A stretch of 64,000 bases of DNA from Halovenus carboxidivorans (lineage in GTDB: Archaea; Halobacteriota; Halobacteria; Halobacteriales; Haloarculaceae), in assembly GCF_009831575.1 (NCBI RefSeq), contig NZ_WUUT01000005.1, positions 62,001 through 126,000 on the forward strand. The letters are read 5' to 3'. The stretch's first letter is position 1; each line of letters starts with the position of its first letter. Shown piece by piece: positions 52,076 through 60,752 of this stretch. The position numbers and the translations under genes are program-made. The notes beneath the pieces were generated by a model. The model was not told the origin of the DNA. It made no database searches and saw only the letters and a program-made list of their open reading frames with translations.

Positions 52076-53134
52076 TCAGATCACGCCGGTGACGCTCGCG
52101 GCCTCGCGGGCGGCGGCCTCGCTGATCCCGTCACCGAGAATCGTGTACCGGTCACGGATCTCGTGGGCGGTCGTCAGCGCCTCGATCACCGTCTCGTCGT
52201 CGATGCCGAGTTCGGCGGCGGTCGTCGGTGCGCCGATGCTCTCCAGGGCGTCCCGAACGTCGTGCCACTCCTCGCGGTCGCCGCCCTGGAGGTAGGCGGT
52301 GATGATCGATCCGATTCCGACCTGGTGGCCGTGCAGCGCCGTGCCCGGCGCGAGGCGGTCGAGTTGGTGGCTGAAGAGGTGCTCAGCGCCGCTTGCGGGC
52401 CGGGACGAGCCAGCGATGCTCATCGCCACTCCCGAGGAGACCAGCGCCTTGACCACGATCCACGCCGACTCTTCGAGGCCCTCCCTGATCGAATCGGAGT
52501 TCTCCACGAGAATCTCCGCGGTCATCTGAGAGAGAGCGCCGGCGTACTCGGAGTACTGGGCGTTTTTGAGACGGTGCGCGAGTTGCCAGTCCCGGACGGC
52601 GGTGTAGTTCGAGATGATGTCCGCACAGCCGGCGGTCGTGAGCCGCCACGGTGCCTGAGCGATGATCTCCGTGTCCGCGATGACCGCAAGCGGCGGTTCG
52701 GCCGCCACGCTGTGTCTCGTGTCGCCGTCCGGAACCGATCCGCGCCCGGAGACGATTCCGTCGTGGCTCGCTGCCGTCGGGATAGAGATAAAACCCAGAT
52801 CCCGGTCCGCGGCGGCCATCTTCGCGATGTCGATTGCCTTGCCGCCGCCGAGGCCGACGAGATAGCCGGGATTGACCTCTGCCGCGCGCGAGAGCACTTC
52901 CTCGATGGCGTCGAAACTCGCCGTCTCGACGACGATCACCTCCGGTTCGGGGCCGACCGTCGACAGCGCCTCGATGACCTGCTCGCCCGCGACCTCCCGC
53001 GGCGTCGGACTCGTGACGATCAACGGCTGGCCGGGGAGGTGGCTGTCCGCGACCACCTCCGCCGTCTGGCCGAGAACGCCGTGGCCGACTACGACGCTTC
53101 GCGGGAGTCGAATCCAGGTCGTCTTCTCGAACAT
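52076..53134 (-). CDS. egsA: sn-Glycerol-1-phosphate dehydrogenase
   Basis: Makes sn-glycerol-1-phosphate from DHAP, setting the archaeal lipid stereochemistry. The 352-residue protein has the iron-dependent-ADH/GldA fold with zinc ligands: IPTAASHDGIVSGRGS (Asp/His), EHLFSHQLDRLAPGT and HGHQVGIG. GLGGGKAIDIAKMAA is the NAD(P) phosphate loop. Length and motif order match archaeal G1PDH. Single-gene unit upstream of RqcH. Confidence 0.95.
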   Translation of the reverse strand: MFEKTTWIRLPRSVVVGHGVLGQTAEVVADSHLPGQPLIVTSPTPREVAGEQVIEALSTVGPEPEVIVVETASFDAIEEVLSRAAEVNPGYLVGLGGGKAIDIAKMAAADRDLGFISIPTAASHDGIVSGRGSVPDGDTRHSVAAEPPLAVIADTEIIAQAPWRLTTAGCADIISNYTAVRDWQLAHRLKNAQYSEYAGALSQMTAEILVENSDSIREGLEESAWIVVKALVSSGVAMSIAGSSRPASGAEHLFSHQLDRLAPGTALHGHQVGIGSIITAYLQGGDREEWHDVRDALESIGAPTTAAELGIDDETVIEALTTAHEIRDRYTILGDGISEAAAREAASVTGVI

Positions 53135-53207
53135 GTCCCTCCCTATTCCGCCCGACAGTAAGAAGATGGGGATCTATCCGGCGGCTGGAGGCCGGTGCTC
53201 CGGACTC

Positions 53208-55328
53208 TCACTCGCGCATGACGCTGCCGCCCGGCGGGAGAAACTCCTGGATGAGATCCGGACTCGCGACCTTCCGGACGAAGGAATCGTCGGTGAAGCG
53301 GTCCCGAAATTCCCGGTAGAGCCGCTTCGCGATGTCGTTTTGGGCGTACTTGCCCGGTTCGACCTCGATAACTGTCTCGGCGCGCTCGCGGATCGGTTCC
53401 GGCGGGCCACCGATGACGCGCGTCTCCGGCTCGCAGGTAATCCCGACGGCGACCCCGACCGGCGTGTCCTCGAAGTACGTCCGGTCGCCGCGGATCGCGA
53501 ACCCCCCCTTTTCGAGGAATTCGCCGCTCTCGGGCGTCTTCGACACCTGGTCGTGATCGACCATGTACGCGTCTGCGGCGAACTTCCCGTCTTTCCAGAT
53601 CGAGGAGTACGAGACGGCGAACTGCGCGGCCTGTTCCGTCGAGCGATCCGGAATCTCGATCGAGTCGTCGTAGGCCTCGCTCGGTCCCGTGGCTTTCAGC
53701 ACCGTCGCGGGACCGCCGTGGGCCTGCGTGTGGAAGAACAGGTCACCGCGAGAGAGATACTTCTTGACGATTTCCTCGTTCTCGTCGGCGTTGCGCCCGC
53801 CGATGACCAGGAAGCCGTCGCTCGTGTGAAACCACCGGAAGTCCTCGTACCAGTACTCGGATTTCCGGACGGGGACAGACGACCGATTCAGCCAGTCGAT
53901 GTCCTCGTCCTCGTCCTCGTCTTCGTCGTCCTCGCCTCGGTCCTCTGCTTCCCACCGCTCGCGCCGCGCTTTGATCTCTTCGAGTTCCTCGCGGGTGTTC
54001 TCGATCGCCTCCTGTGCGCCCTGCTTTTTCTCCTCGATTCGCTTCGCCTCCGTGTAGAGGCGGTCGGCGTTCTTCTCGACCCCGTCGCTCACCCGGAGCG
54101 TAACGTCGCTGTCGTCGATGGAGACCGTCACGGTGCCCTCGCTCCCGTCGACCGACCGGACCGCCTCGGCGGCGGGAATCCCCTGTTCGCTGCCCTGCTC
54201 GAACCGGGCTTCGATCTCGTCCCAGGGCGTTCCGTCCGCGCGGGCCTCCCGGACGGTCGTCAGAATCTCGTCGACCAGGTCGTAGTGGGCGTACAGCGAC
54301 TCCGCCTTCTCACGCTCGGCCTCGGCTTGGCGCTCGAAGTTCTCGATTGCTCCCTGTTGCTGTTCGATGATCCGTTTCTGCTTCTCGATTTCGGCCTCGA
54401 AGTCCGGCCGGTTGCGGTCCTCCGACGCCGCGGCCTCCTCGTCGTCCTCGTCGAAGTGGGTGAAGTAGTCGTCCAGCGCGTCGGTGAACTGCTCGAACCG
54501 GACCGGTTCGAGGTCGGCGTACTCCTCCATCGGAACCGCAGTCACGTCTATCCGGCGGCCTGGCTCGTCGCCGTCGGTCCGCTCGCGGTAGACACGCGGG
54601 TCGAAGTCGCCGCTGTCGATGCGGTCACGCAGGGCACGCAGTTCCTCGTAGATGGCCTCGAAGTGCCGGGATTCGGCCTCCTCGATGTCGAGTGTCTTCT
54701 CGACGCCGGCCCGGGTACACAGTTCCTCCCCCCAAATACCGCCGAGATTCAGTTGGGTCGCGAGCGTGCGAACGACATCGGTGTCCGATTGGGTGAGTCT
54801 GGCCTCGAAGGCGTCGTAGTCCACGCGGAGGGGGTTGAATCGGGCGTCGGGGAACTCGTATTTCGCGCCGGGGACGACCGTCCGGGATTTGAGTCGGACG
54901 GTGTTGAGACAGTCGACCACCTCGCCGTTCTCGTCCAGGACGGCGAGATTGCCGTCGCCGAACAGCTCCGCGACCAGCGTCGTCGACCCGTCGGGACGGT
55001 CGAAGGTGATGGAGACGATCCGGTCGAACTCGAACTGCTCGACGCCTACCAGTTCCGCCCCTTCGATGCGGTTCCTGAGCATCATCGCGAAGTTCGGCGG
55101 TCGCTCCGGGGCCGGCGGGACGTGTTCCGGTGGGGCGACCCGGAGGTGCTTGGTCTCGCCGGTGTCGATCAACAGCTCTGTCCGTCCGAGATCGAAGTGT
55201 CGCATCTTCAGCCGCACCAGGCCGTTCTCGTAGAGATAGGCCTTGTCGAGTTTGGCCCCCTCGTACGCCGATAGCTCGCCCGTCAGGGCGGCCAGATCGA
55301 CGCTGGTGAGCTCCCGCTTTTGCTCCAT
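53208..55328 (-). CDS. RqcH/NEMF-type ribosome quality-control protein
   Basis: Homologue of bacterial RqcH and eukaryotic NEMF/Rqc2, which binds split 60S/50S subunits and elongates nascent chains. The 706-residue protein has an NFACT-N domain (SVDLAALTGELSAYEGAKLD; EFPDARFNPLRVDYDAFEARL), a coiled-coil middle with acidic linker (RGEDDEDEDEDEDIDWL), and an NFACT-R domain with DLFFHTQAHGGPATVLKATG. ATG 55328 starts MEQKRELTSVDLAA; the longer upstream frame is a shadow that would overlap the DUF309 gene. Domain assignment is strong; mechanism in archaea is inferred. Confidence 0.93.
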   Translation of the reverse strand: MEQKRELTSVDLAALTGELSAYEGAKLDKAYLYENGLVRLKMRHFDLGRTELLIDTGETKHLRVAPPEHVPPAPERPPNFAMMLRNRIEGAELVGVEQFEFDRIVSITFDRPDGSTTLVAELFGDGNLAVLDENGEVVDCLNTVRLKSRTVVPGAKYEFPDARFNPLRVDYDAFEARLTQSDTDVVRTLATQLNLGGIWGEELCTRAGVEKTLDIEEAESRHFEAIYEELRALRDRIDSGDFDPRVYRERTDGDEPGRRIDVTAVPMEEYADLEPVRFEQFTDALDDYFTHFDEDDEEAAASEDRNRPDFEAEIEKQKRIIEQQQGAIENFERQAEAEREKAESLYAHYDLVDEILTTVREARADGTPWDEIEARFEQGSEQGIPAAEAVRSVDGSEGTVTVSIDDSDVTLRVSDGVEKNADRLYTEAKRIEEKKQGAQEAIENTREELEEIKARRERWEAEDRGEDDEDEDEDEDIDWLNRSSVPVRKSEYWYEDFRWFHTSDGFLVIGGRNADENEEIVKKYLSRGDLFFHTQAHGGPATVLKATGPSEAYDDSIEIPDRSTEQAAQFAVSYSSIWKDGKFAADAYMVDHDQVSKTPESGEFLEKGGFAIRGDRTYFEDTPVGVAVGITCEPETRVIGGPPEPIRERAETVIEVEPGKYAQNDIAKRLYREFRDRFTDDSFVRKVASPDLIQEFLPPGGSVMRE

Positions 55329-55393
55329 ACCCCGCTTTGGTGCATCCCCGGCAAAGAGGTGTCGTTGCCGGTTCGCCGGAGCGCAACGCCGGG

Positions 55394-56035
55394 TTACCCC
55401 TCGGGATCGAACAGACCGGCCACGTCGTCCGCCTTGGCCTGCCGGCGGTCGCAGTGCTGTTCGAGCCGTCGAGCCACGAGCGAGCGGTGGTCGGGGTCCC
55501 GGACGTAATCGAAGACGAGCGGGAGGATGCGACTGTCGGTCTCGCCGCGGCCTGGCTCGGCGGTTCCGTCGAGGTCTTCCCGGGCGTAGCTCGTCGCTCG
55601 GTCGAGTAGATCCTCCTCCCCGCGGCGTTCGGCAAGCGCCTCGGCCGCGATGGCGGTCGCCTCGAAGTCGAGATCCTCCGGGGCGAGCGCCTCTCCACGG
55701 TGTGTGAGCGCGAGCGGCCGGCGGCGTTCGATCACCTCCGGGTCGTCGCGGAGACGCCGGAGGGACGACCGGATCGACTCGACCTCGACACCGCGGTACT
55801 GTGCGGGGAGGGATCCGAGATACTCCAGGGCGGAGTCCGCGAGTCCGGTCGCCCCGGCCCAGTTGCCGTCGCGGGCGTGATGCACGGCGGCGGTGTACTG
55901 GATCAGACCGTGGAGAAATCGCTCGTCGTCGGTTCCCGAGTCCAACCCCAGCCAGTACTCCTCCCAGGCGTCGTGGGCCGTGTGATACCCTCCCGCGTTG
56001 AAGATGGCGATACCGGCCCGGAGGTGAGCGTCCAT
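55394..56035 (-). CDS. DUF309 family protein
   Basis: A 213-residue helical protein. The DUF309 signature is at the start: AGIAIFNAGGYHTAHDAWEEYW, with HDAWEEYW conserved and IQYTAAVHHARDGNWAGA further on. Haloarchaeal members are longer than the roughly 60-residue domain and have an extra C-terminal helical region, as here. No function is known for this family. Divergent from the transglutaminase operon. Confidence 0.82.
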   Translation of the reverse strand: MDAHLRAGIAIFNAGGYHTAHDAWEEYWLGLDSGTDDERFLHGLIQYTAAVHHARDGNWAGATGLADSALEYLGSLPAQYRGVEVESIRSSLRRLRDDPEVIERRRPLALTHRGEALAPEDLDFEATAIAAEALAERRGEEDLLDRATSYAREDLDGTAEPGRGETDSRILPLVFDYVRDPDHRSLVARRLEQHCDRRQAKADDVAGLFDPEG

Positions 56036-56128
56036 ACCCGCTCTCGTCGGCCGAGGGTGAAAAGGTCACTGTACCGAACGATACATCTAACTGCGTCGGT
56101 CTCGAATCTCGCGGCAACTTGCCGCCCT

Positions 56129-58816
56129 ATGGACGGAGACTCAGCTGAGCCCGCTGGCCGGGACTGGACCCGTATCGGCTTGGTCGTCGGCTGCCTGTGT
56201 GCTGCCGTAGCAGTCACGCTGTTGATGCCCGCGTTCGCGGTCGACGGGCTGGCCGGCAGCCCGCTCGAACAGGTGCTCCCCGGCGAGAGTGCGGCGCCGA
56301 ACCCCGGCGCCGGCTCCGGCGGAGGCGGGGGCGGACTTGGTGCACTGAGTCCAGGGGCAGGGACCGGCGTCGGCGGCAAAATCGGGCTCAACAGTGAGAC
56401 GTTCGCGACGACGAGCACCGAGGTTCACTTCGTCGTCGAGAGCTCGAAGCGAACGTACTGGCGGACGGCCGCCTACGGCACGTACACCGGGTCGGGCTGG
56501 ACGCGTTCGACGGAGACGAGTCCCGTCGACGGGAGGATCAGCCACCCCGGTCCAGACGGCGAACGGATCGACTACGAGATCACCCTCAAGAAGCGGGCGT
56601 CGGCCGTGCCGACGGCGTACCGTCCGGCGCTGGTCAGCGGCATCGAGAACCCGCTCGTAAGCGACAACGGCGCGGTTCAGGCCGGATCGTCGCTGAGTCC
56701 GGGAACGACGATCGAAGGGGTCAGTTTCGCCCCGCGAAACGATGTCGACCGGCTTCGTTCGACCTCGGAGTCGTATCCGGACGCGATCGAGGATCGGTTC
56801 ACGCAGTTGCCGGAGGACACGCCCGACCGAATCGCCGAACGGACCGAGAGCGTCTTCGAGCAGGCCGACGCGGACGACCCCTACGAGAAGGCCAGGGCCG
56901 TCCAGGAGTATCTCCGCTCGAACAAGGAGTACGATCTCAGCGTCTCCGAACGCAGCAACTCGATTGCTGATACGTTCATCTTCGAGATGGACGCCGGATA
57001 CTGCGAGTACTTCGCCACGTCGATGGCCGTCATGCTGCGTTCACAGGGTATCCCGGCACGATACGTTGTCGGGTACACCTCCGGGCAGCGCGTCGGCGAG
57101 AACACCTACGAGGTTCGGGGGATGAACGCCCACGCCTGGGTCGAAGTGTACTTCGAGAGCGTCGGCTGGGTCCGGTTCGATCCCACACCGGGCAACGAAC
57201 GCCTCCAGCGCCAACAGGAGGCACTCGAGAACGTCGACGGGGAGTTCGACATCGAGGATCCGGGCAGCCCCGGCGAGGCGTTCTCGCCGGGCGGGCAGGG
57301 ATCGGACGCCGACGAGCAGACCGGGCTCGAAACCTCGCTGAACCGGACCGCCGTTCCGGGGACGGCCGTCGAACTCACAGTGACGTACAACGACGCCGCG
57401 GTCCCGGGAGTCGAGGTGCTGTTCAACGGCGAATCGGTCGGGATCACCGACCGGAACGGAACGGTCGTCGGGACCGTTCCAGACGCCGAGGAACTGACGG
57501 TACAGATCAGGGAGGGGACTGACGCGACACCGGACGCCCTGGAGACCGCGATTTTCGACTCCGAGGGGAACGGAACCGACCAGCTATACGAATCACCCGA
57601 GGGGAACGCGACGGTTCTCGGCGGGTCGAGTTCCGCGGCGGGATCGCTCGGCAGTGCCCCCACGACAGCCACAACAGTATCGAGCAACCAGGTTGGACGG
57701 CCCTCGCTCAGCCAGTCAGAGGAGCCGACTGATACGCATCCGATCGACCGAACGGCGTCTATCGTCACGAGCGGCGAACCGGCACCCGGCGGAGAGTTGT
57801 TGTTGACCGCCCGGATCGGTGACGTCGTGATCGACGGCGCGACCGTCAGGGTCGACGGACAGCGGGTCGGGCGGACGAACGAGAGCGGCCAACTCGTGAT
57901 CGAACTGCCTGATCGCACCGGCGACGTGACGGTGACAGTCGAGCGCGATCCGATCTCCGGCGAACGGACGATCACCATTCCGGAACTGACGCTGTCGGTC
58001 GAGACGGGACCGCTCGGGCCGAATCCCTTCGGCGCGGCGACGGTGACGGCGCGACTCGACGGCGAACCGGCGGCTGGCGTGCCGGTTACCGTCGCCGGGG
58101 AGCAAGTCGCTGTGACCGATGCCAACGGGACGGCTGAGGTGTCACTCCCGTTCAGCCCGACCGCAACAATCAGCGTTCGAACCAACGGGCAGACGATCTC
58201 GACGACACTGACGGGGCTGTTGTACGTTCCGGCTGGGGTCGGTCTCGGACTGCTCGCGTTGCTCGGCCTGGTCGGGTACGTACTCGGGCGGCGGGGGATC
58301 GGTCCGCAGGCGATCGGGCAGTTGTTCCGGGGGGTCCTCGCGAAGGGCATCGGCGGTCTCCAAAACGGATTTGTTGCGCTGGTCACAGACGGTGATCGCT
58401 ACGTCGTCGTTGCGGTCCGGCGGATTCGGTCCGGCCTGCGCACCGTCGGTGGAGTCTTCACGGGAACGACGAGCCTGAGCCAACTCCGCCGCGAGATCGG
58501 AGGTATCGTCGACAGGATTTGGCGGGTCGTTCGCTCGGACGCGGGGTCGGATCACTCGTCGGGAGAACAGCTCACGGTCCGGGAGGCGTGGAACAGGTTC
58601 CTGGATTCGGTCAGCGCCGACTCGACGACGACGAGCACACCCGGTGAGTTGGCGGACCACGCGGTCGAGGAAGACGGCCTGCCCGAGCAGCCAGTCGCCG
58701 AACTCCGGGACACGTTCAGGGAGGTCGAGTACGGCTCTCGGTCGCCGTCGGATCGGCTCGAACGGGTGCAGCAGGCAATCGAGCAGATCGAACAGACGGA
58801 GGGGAGAGAGTCGTGA
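56129..58816 (+). CDS. Membrane-anchored transglutaminase-like protein
   Basis: An 895-residue protein. N-terminal membrane helix at about 12-37, then an extracellular region with a transglutaminase-like core: Cys292 in DAGYCEYFATSMAVMLRSQG, His335 in NAHAWVEVYF and Asp351 in WVRFDPTPG form the papain-type triad. Two or three Ig-like segments follow (TVEL-type, VDGQRVGRTNESGQLVI), a second membrane helix at about 700-720, and a cytoplasmic tail of roughly 170 residues. GTGA overlap couples it to the next gene. Start ATG 56129 is chosen over a much longer shadow frame that would overlap DUF309. Confidence 0.86.
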   Translation: MDGDSAEPAGRDWTRIGLVVGCLCAAVAVTLLMPAFAVDGLAGSPLEQVLPGESAAPNPGAGSGGGGGGLGALSPGAGTGVGGKIGLNSETFATTSTEVHFVVESSKRTYWRTAAYGTYTGSGWTRSTETSPVDGRISHPGPDGERIDYEITLKKRASAVPTAYRPALVSGIENPLVSDNGAVQAGSSLSPGTTIEGVSFAPRNDVDRLRSTSESYPDAIEDRFTQLPEDTPDRIAERTESVFEQADADDPYEKARAVQEYLRSNKEYDLSVSERSNSIADTFIFEMDAGYCEYFATSMAVMLRSQGIPARYVVGYTSGQRVGENTYEVRGMNAHAWVEVYFESVGWVRFDPTPGNERLQRQQEALENVDGEFDIEDPGSPGEAFSPGGQGSDADEQTGLETSLNRTAVPGTAVELTVTYNDAAVPGVEVLFNGESVGITDRNGTVVGTVPDAEELTVQIREGTDATPDALETAIFDSEGNGTDQLYESPEGNATVLGGSSSAAGSLGSAPTTATTVSSNQVGRPSLSQSEEPTDTHPIDRTASIVTSGEPAPGGELLLTARIGDVVIDGATVRVDGQRVGRTNESGQLVIELPDRTGDVTVTVERDPISGERTITIPELTLSVETGPLGPNPFGAATVTARLDGEPAAGVPVTVAGEQVAVTDANGTAEVSLPFSPTATISVRTNGQTISTTLTGLLYVPAGVGLGLLALLGLVGYVLGRRGIGPQAIGQLFRGVLAKGIGGLQNGFVALVTDGDRYVVVAVRRIRSGLRTVGGVFTGTTSLSQLRREIGGIVDRIWRVVRSDAGSDHSSGEQLTVREAWNRFLDSVSADSTTTSTPGELADHAVEEDGLPEQPVAELRDTFREVEYGSRSPSDRLERVQQAIEQIEQTEGRES

Positions 58817-59409
58817 ACTGGCATCGCTCGGCGTTCGGGGTCGTCGGCATCCTCTCGATTCTGTTCGGAATCGCCCTGCTTTTCGTCCCGGCGGTGGGTT
58901 CGCTCGGGGCGGTGCAGTCGCTTCTCGAACGGATCGAAACCGTCGGGCCGACCCGGACGCTTCTGTTTACCGGGGCGGGACTGATCGGCTACCTGCTCAT
59001 CGGGCTTCGCTCGCCGGCGGCCGACCGCGAGGGGACGACCGATCAGTTCGACCGGGACCCGGGAGACTCCGACTCCGTCGAGGGACTTGCCGGACATCAC
59101 CTCCAGCGGCAGGTGCAGACGGCAATCGAGGACGGCAGCGAGGACTTCGTCACCGTGCGCGAGCGTCTACAGGAGACCGCAGCAGCCGTGTACGCCGATC
59201 TAGTTGGCTGTACCGAACAGCAGGCACGAACAGCGGTCAGCGACGGGACGTGGTGTAATGACCCGCTCGTGGCGGCGTTTCTGGCCGGCGAAGACGGGCC
59301 TGCAACGCCTCTCGGGGCACAGGTTCGGCTGTTCGTCTTTCCGCGTCGTGAACGCCGCCGACGGATCGAGCGGACCGTCGCGGTGATCGAGGAGGTCGAA
59401 CGTCGATGA
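58813..59409 (+). CDS. Two-helix membrane protein of the transglutaminase operon
   Basis: A 198-residue protein. Two hydrophobic helices at about 7-28 and 46-66, then a cytoplasmic acidic helical region (HHLQRQVQTAIEDGSEDFVTV, VYADLVGCTEQQARTAVSDG). It matches a haloarchaeal family associated with DUF58 genes (DUF7269-like, from memory). Starts at GTG 58813 overlapping the upstream stop, and its own stop overlaps the DUF58 start by four bases (ATGA). Confidence 0.72.
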   Translation: MNWHRSAFGVVGILSILFGIALLFVPAVGSLGAVQSLLERIETVGPTRTLLFTGAGLIGYLLIGLRSPAADREGTTDQFDRDPGDSDSVEGLAGHHLQRQVQTAIEDGSEDFVTVRERLQETAAAVYADLVGCTEQQARTAVSDGTWCNDPLVAAFLAGEDGPATPLGAQVRLFVFPRRERRRRIERTVAVIEEVERR

Positions 59410-60752
59410 CGGTCAGCCGCTGGGATGTCGGACTCGTCGCGGCGTTCGTGACGGCCGGGTTCGGACTCCTGCTCGCGAATCTCGTCCTCGTCGCCGGCGC
59501 GGTCATCGGACTGGTCTTTTCGCTGTACGGCTCGGTATCGAGCGTTCCGGACGGTGTCGACCTCACAGCGACCCGGGAGTTCGAGGCGACCGGCGCGGGC
59601 CCCGGCTCGGAGGTACGCGTCACGCTGCGCGTCGAGAACACGGGATCGACGGTGCTTCCCGACCTGCGCGTGGCCGACGGCGTTCCGGATAGCTGTCCCG
59701 TCGTCGACGGGTCCGCGCGGGGGAGCAAGCCGCTCCGACCCGGCGAGAGGCTGACAATCGAGTACACCGTCGTCCTCGAACGCGGTCGATTCGAGTTCGG
59801 AGACCCCGACTGTCGCCTCCGGTCGTTCGCCGGGACCGATCTCCAGAAACGAACGATCTCCGCGGAGGGTGACCGGACGCTGCGGTGTGGCGGGCCGCTC
59901 AGCGACCCACCGCTGATGGAGGCGACGCTGCAGCACACTGGGACTGTCGCCACCGAGACCGGCGGAAGTGGTCTCGAGTTCTACTCGACGCGGCAGTACC
60001 ACCCCGGCGATCCGATGAACCGGATCAACTGGCATCAGGTCGCCAAGACCGGGGAGTTCGTCACCGTCCAGTACCGCCGCGAACAGGCGGCCAGAACGGT
60101 AATTATCATCGACTGCCGGCCGTGTACACGCGTCCGACACAGCCGCGGCTACCCGACGGGGGCGAGCCTGGCCGCGTACGCGGCCGAGCGGATGTACGAG
60201 TCACTCGACAGCGCGGGCGTCATCACGGCGCTGTCTGCCGTCGGTCTCGAGGACAGTCCGGAACCGCTGGTCGGGGCCGACGGAGTCCCCTGGGTGGACT
60301 CGAACTCGCCGGACGGGGCGTCGACCGCGCTGTTCCGGACGGCGACCCGCGCGGCGGCCGACACACAGGGCACGGTCGGGACCGACGGGCCGAATGCGCG
60401 GGCGAAAACAGGGCAGACACCGCTCCGCGCCGACGGGGGGGCCGGTCCGGGGCGGGGATCGCTGACCGAGCGGCTCGTGGCCCGCGTTCCCGCCGACGCA
60501 CAGGTCGTGCTCTGCTCTCCGCTGGTCGACGACTGGCCGATGGAATGTGCCTCCGCGCTGGCGGCCCGGGACCACGCGTGTCACGTCATCAGTCCGGACG
60601 TTACCGCGGGGACGACGACCGGCCACCGGATCGGCGCGATCCACCGCAGACGGCGACTCAGCGCGCTCGAACGCGCGGGCGTAACTGTCACTGACTGGCC
60701 CGCCGAGTTCCCCGTCGAGTACGCACTCGACCGAACGCTCCCACAGCTATGA
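59406..60752 (+). CDS. DUF58 domain protein
   Basis: A 448-residue protein. Two N-terminal hydrophobic helices (about 11-40), a beta-rich region (VRVTLRVENTGSTVLPDLRV-like), then the DUF58 signature: YHPGDPMNRINWHQVAKTGE near residue 200 and EQAARTVIIIDCRPCTRV, a VWA-like strand with Asp. DUF58 proteins accompany MoxR AAA ATPases in many genomes; no MoxR gene is in the window. Coupled to both neighbours by ATGA overlaps. Confidence 0.88.
   Translation: MTVSRWDVGLVAAFVTAGFGLLLANLVLVAGAVIGLVFSLYGSVSSVPDGVDLTATREFEATGAGPGSEVRVTLRVENTGSTVLPDLRVADGVPDSCPVVDGSARGSKPLRPGERLTIEYTVVLERGRFEFGDPDCRLRSFAGTDLQKRTISAEGDRTLRCGGPLSDPPLMEATLQHTGTVATETGGSGLEFYSTRQYHPGDPMNRINWHQVAKTGEFVTVQYRREQAARTVIIIDCRPCTRVRHSRGYPTGASLAAYAAERMYESLDSAGVITALSAVGLEDSPEPLVGADGVPWVDSNSPDGASTALFRTATRAAADTQGTVGTDGPNARAKTGQTPLRADGGAGPGRGSLTERLVARVPADAQVVLCSPLVDDWPMECASALAARDHACHVISPDVTAGTTTGHRIGAIHRRRRLSALERAGVTVTDWPAEFPVEYALDRTLPQL

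Noticed and set aside
55329-56117. Upstream extension of the RqcH frame
   Set aside because: It is the opposite phase of the DUF309 gene on the same strand, rich in Arg and Pro as expected for a shadow.
55700-56128. Upstream extension of the transglutaminase frame
   Set aside because: It overlaps the DUF309 gene on the other strand and contains no signal or domain; ATG 56129 directly precedes the membrane anchor.
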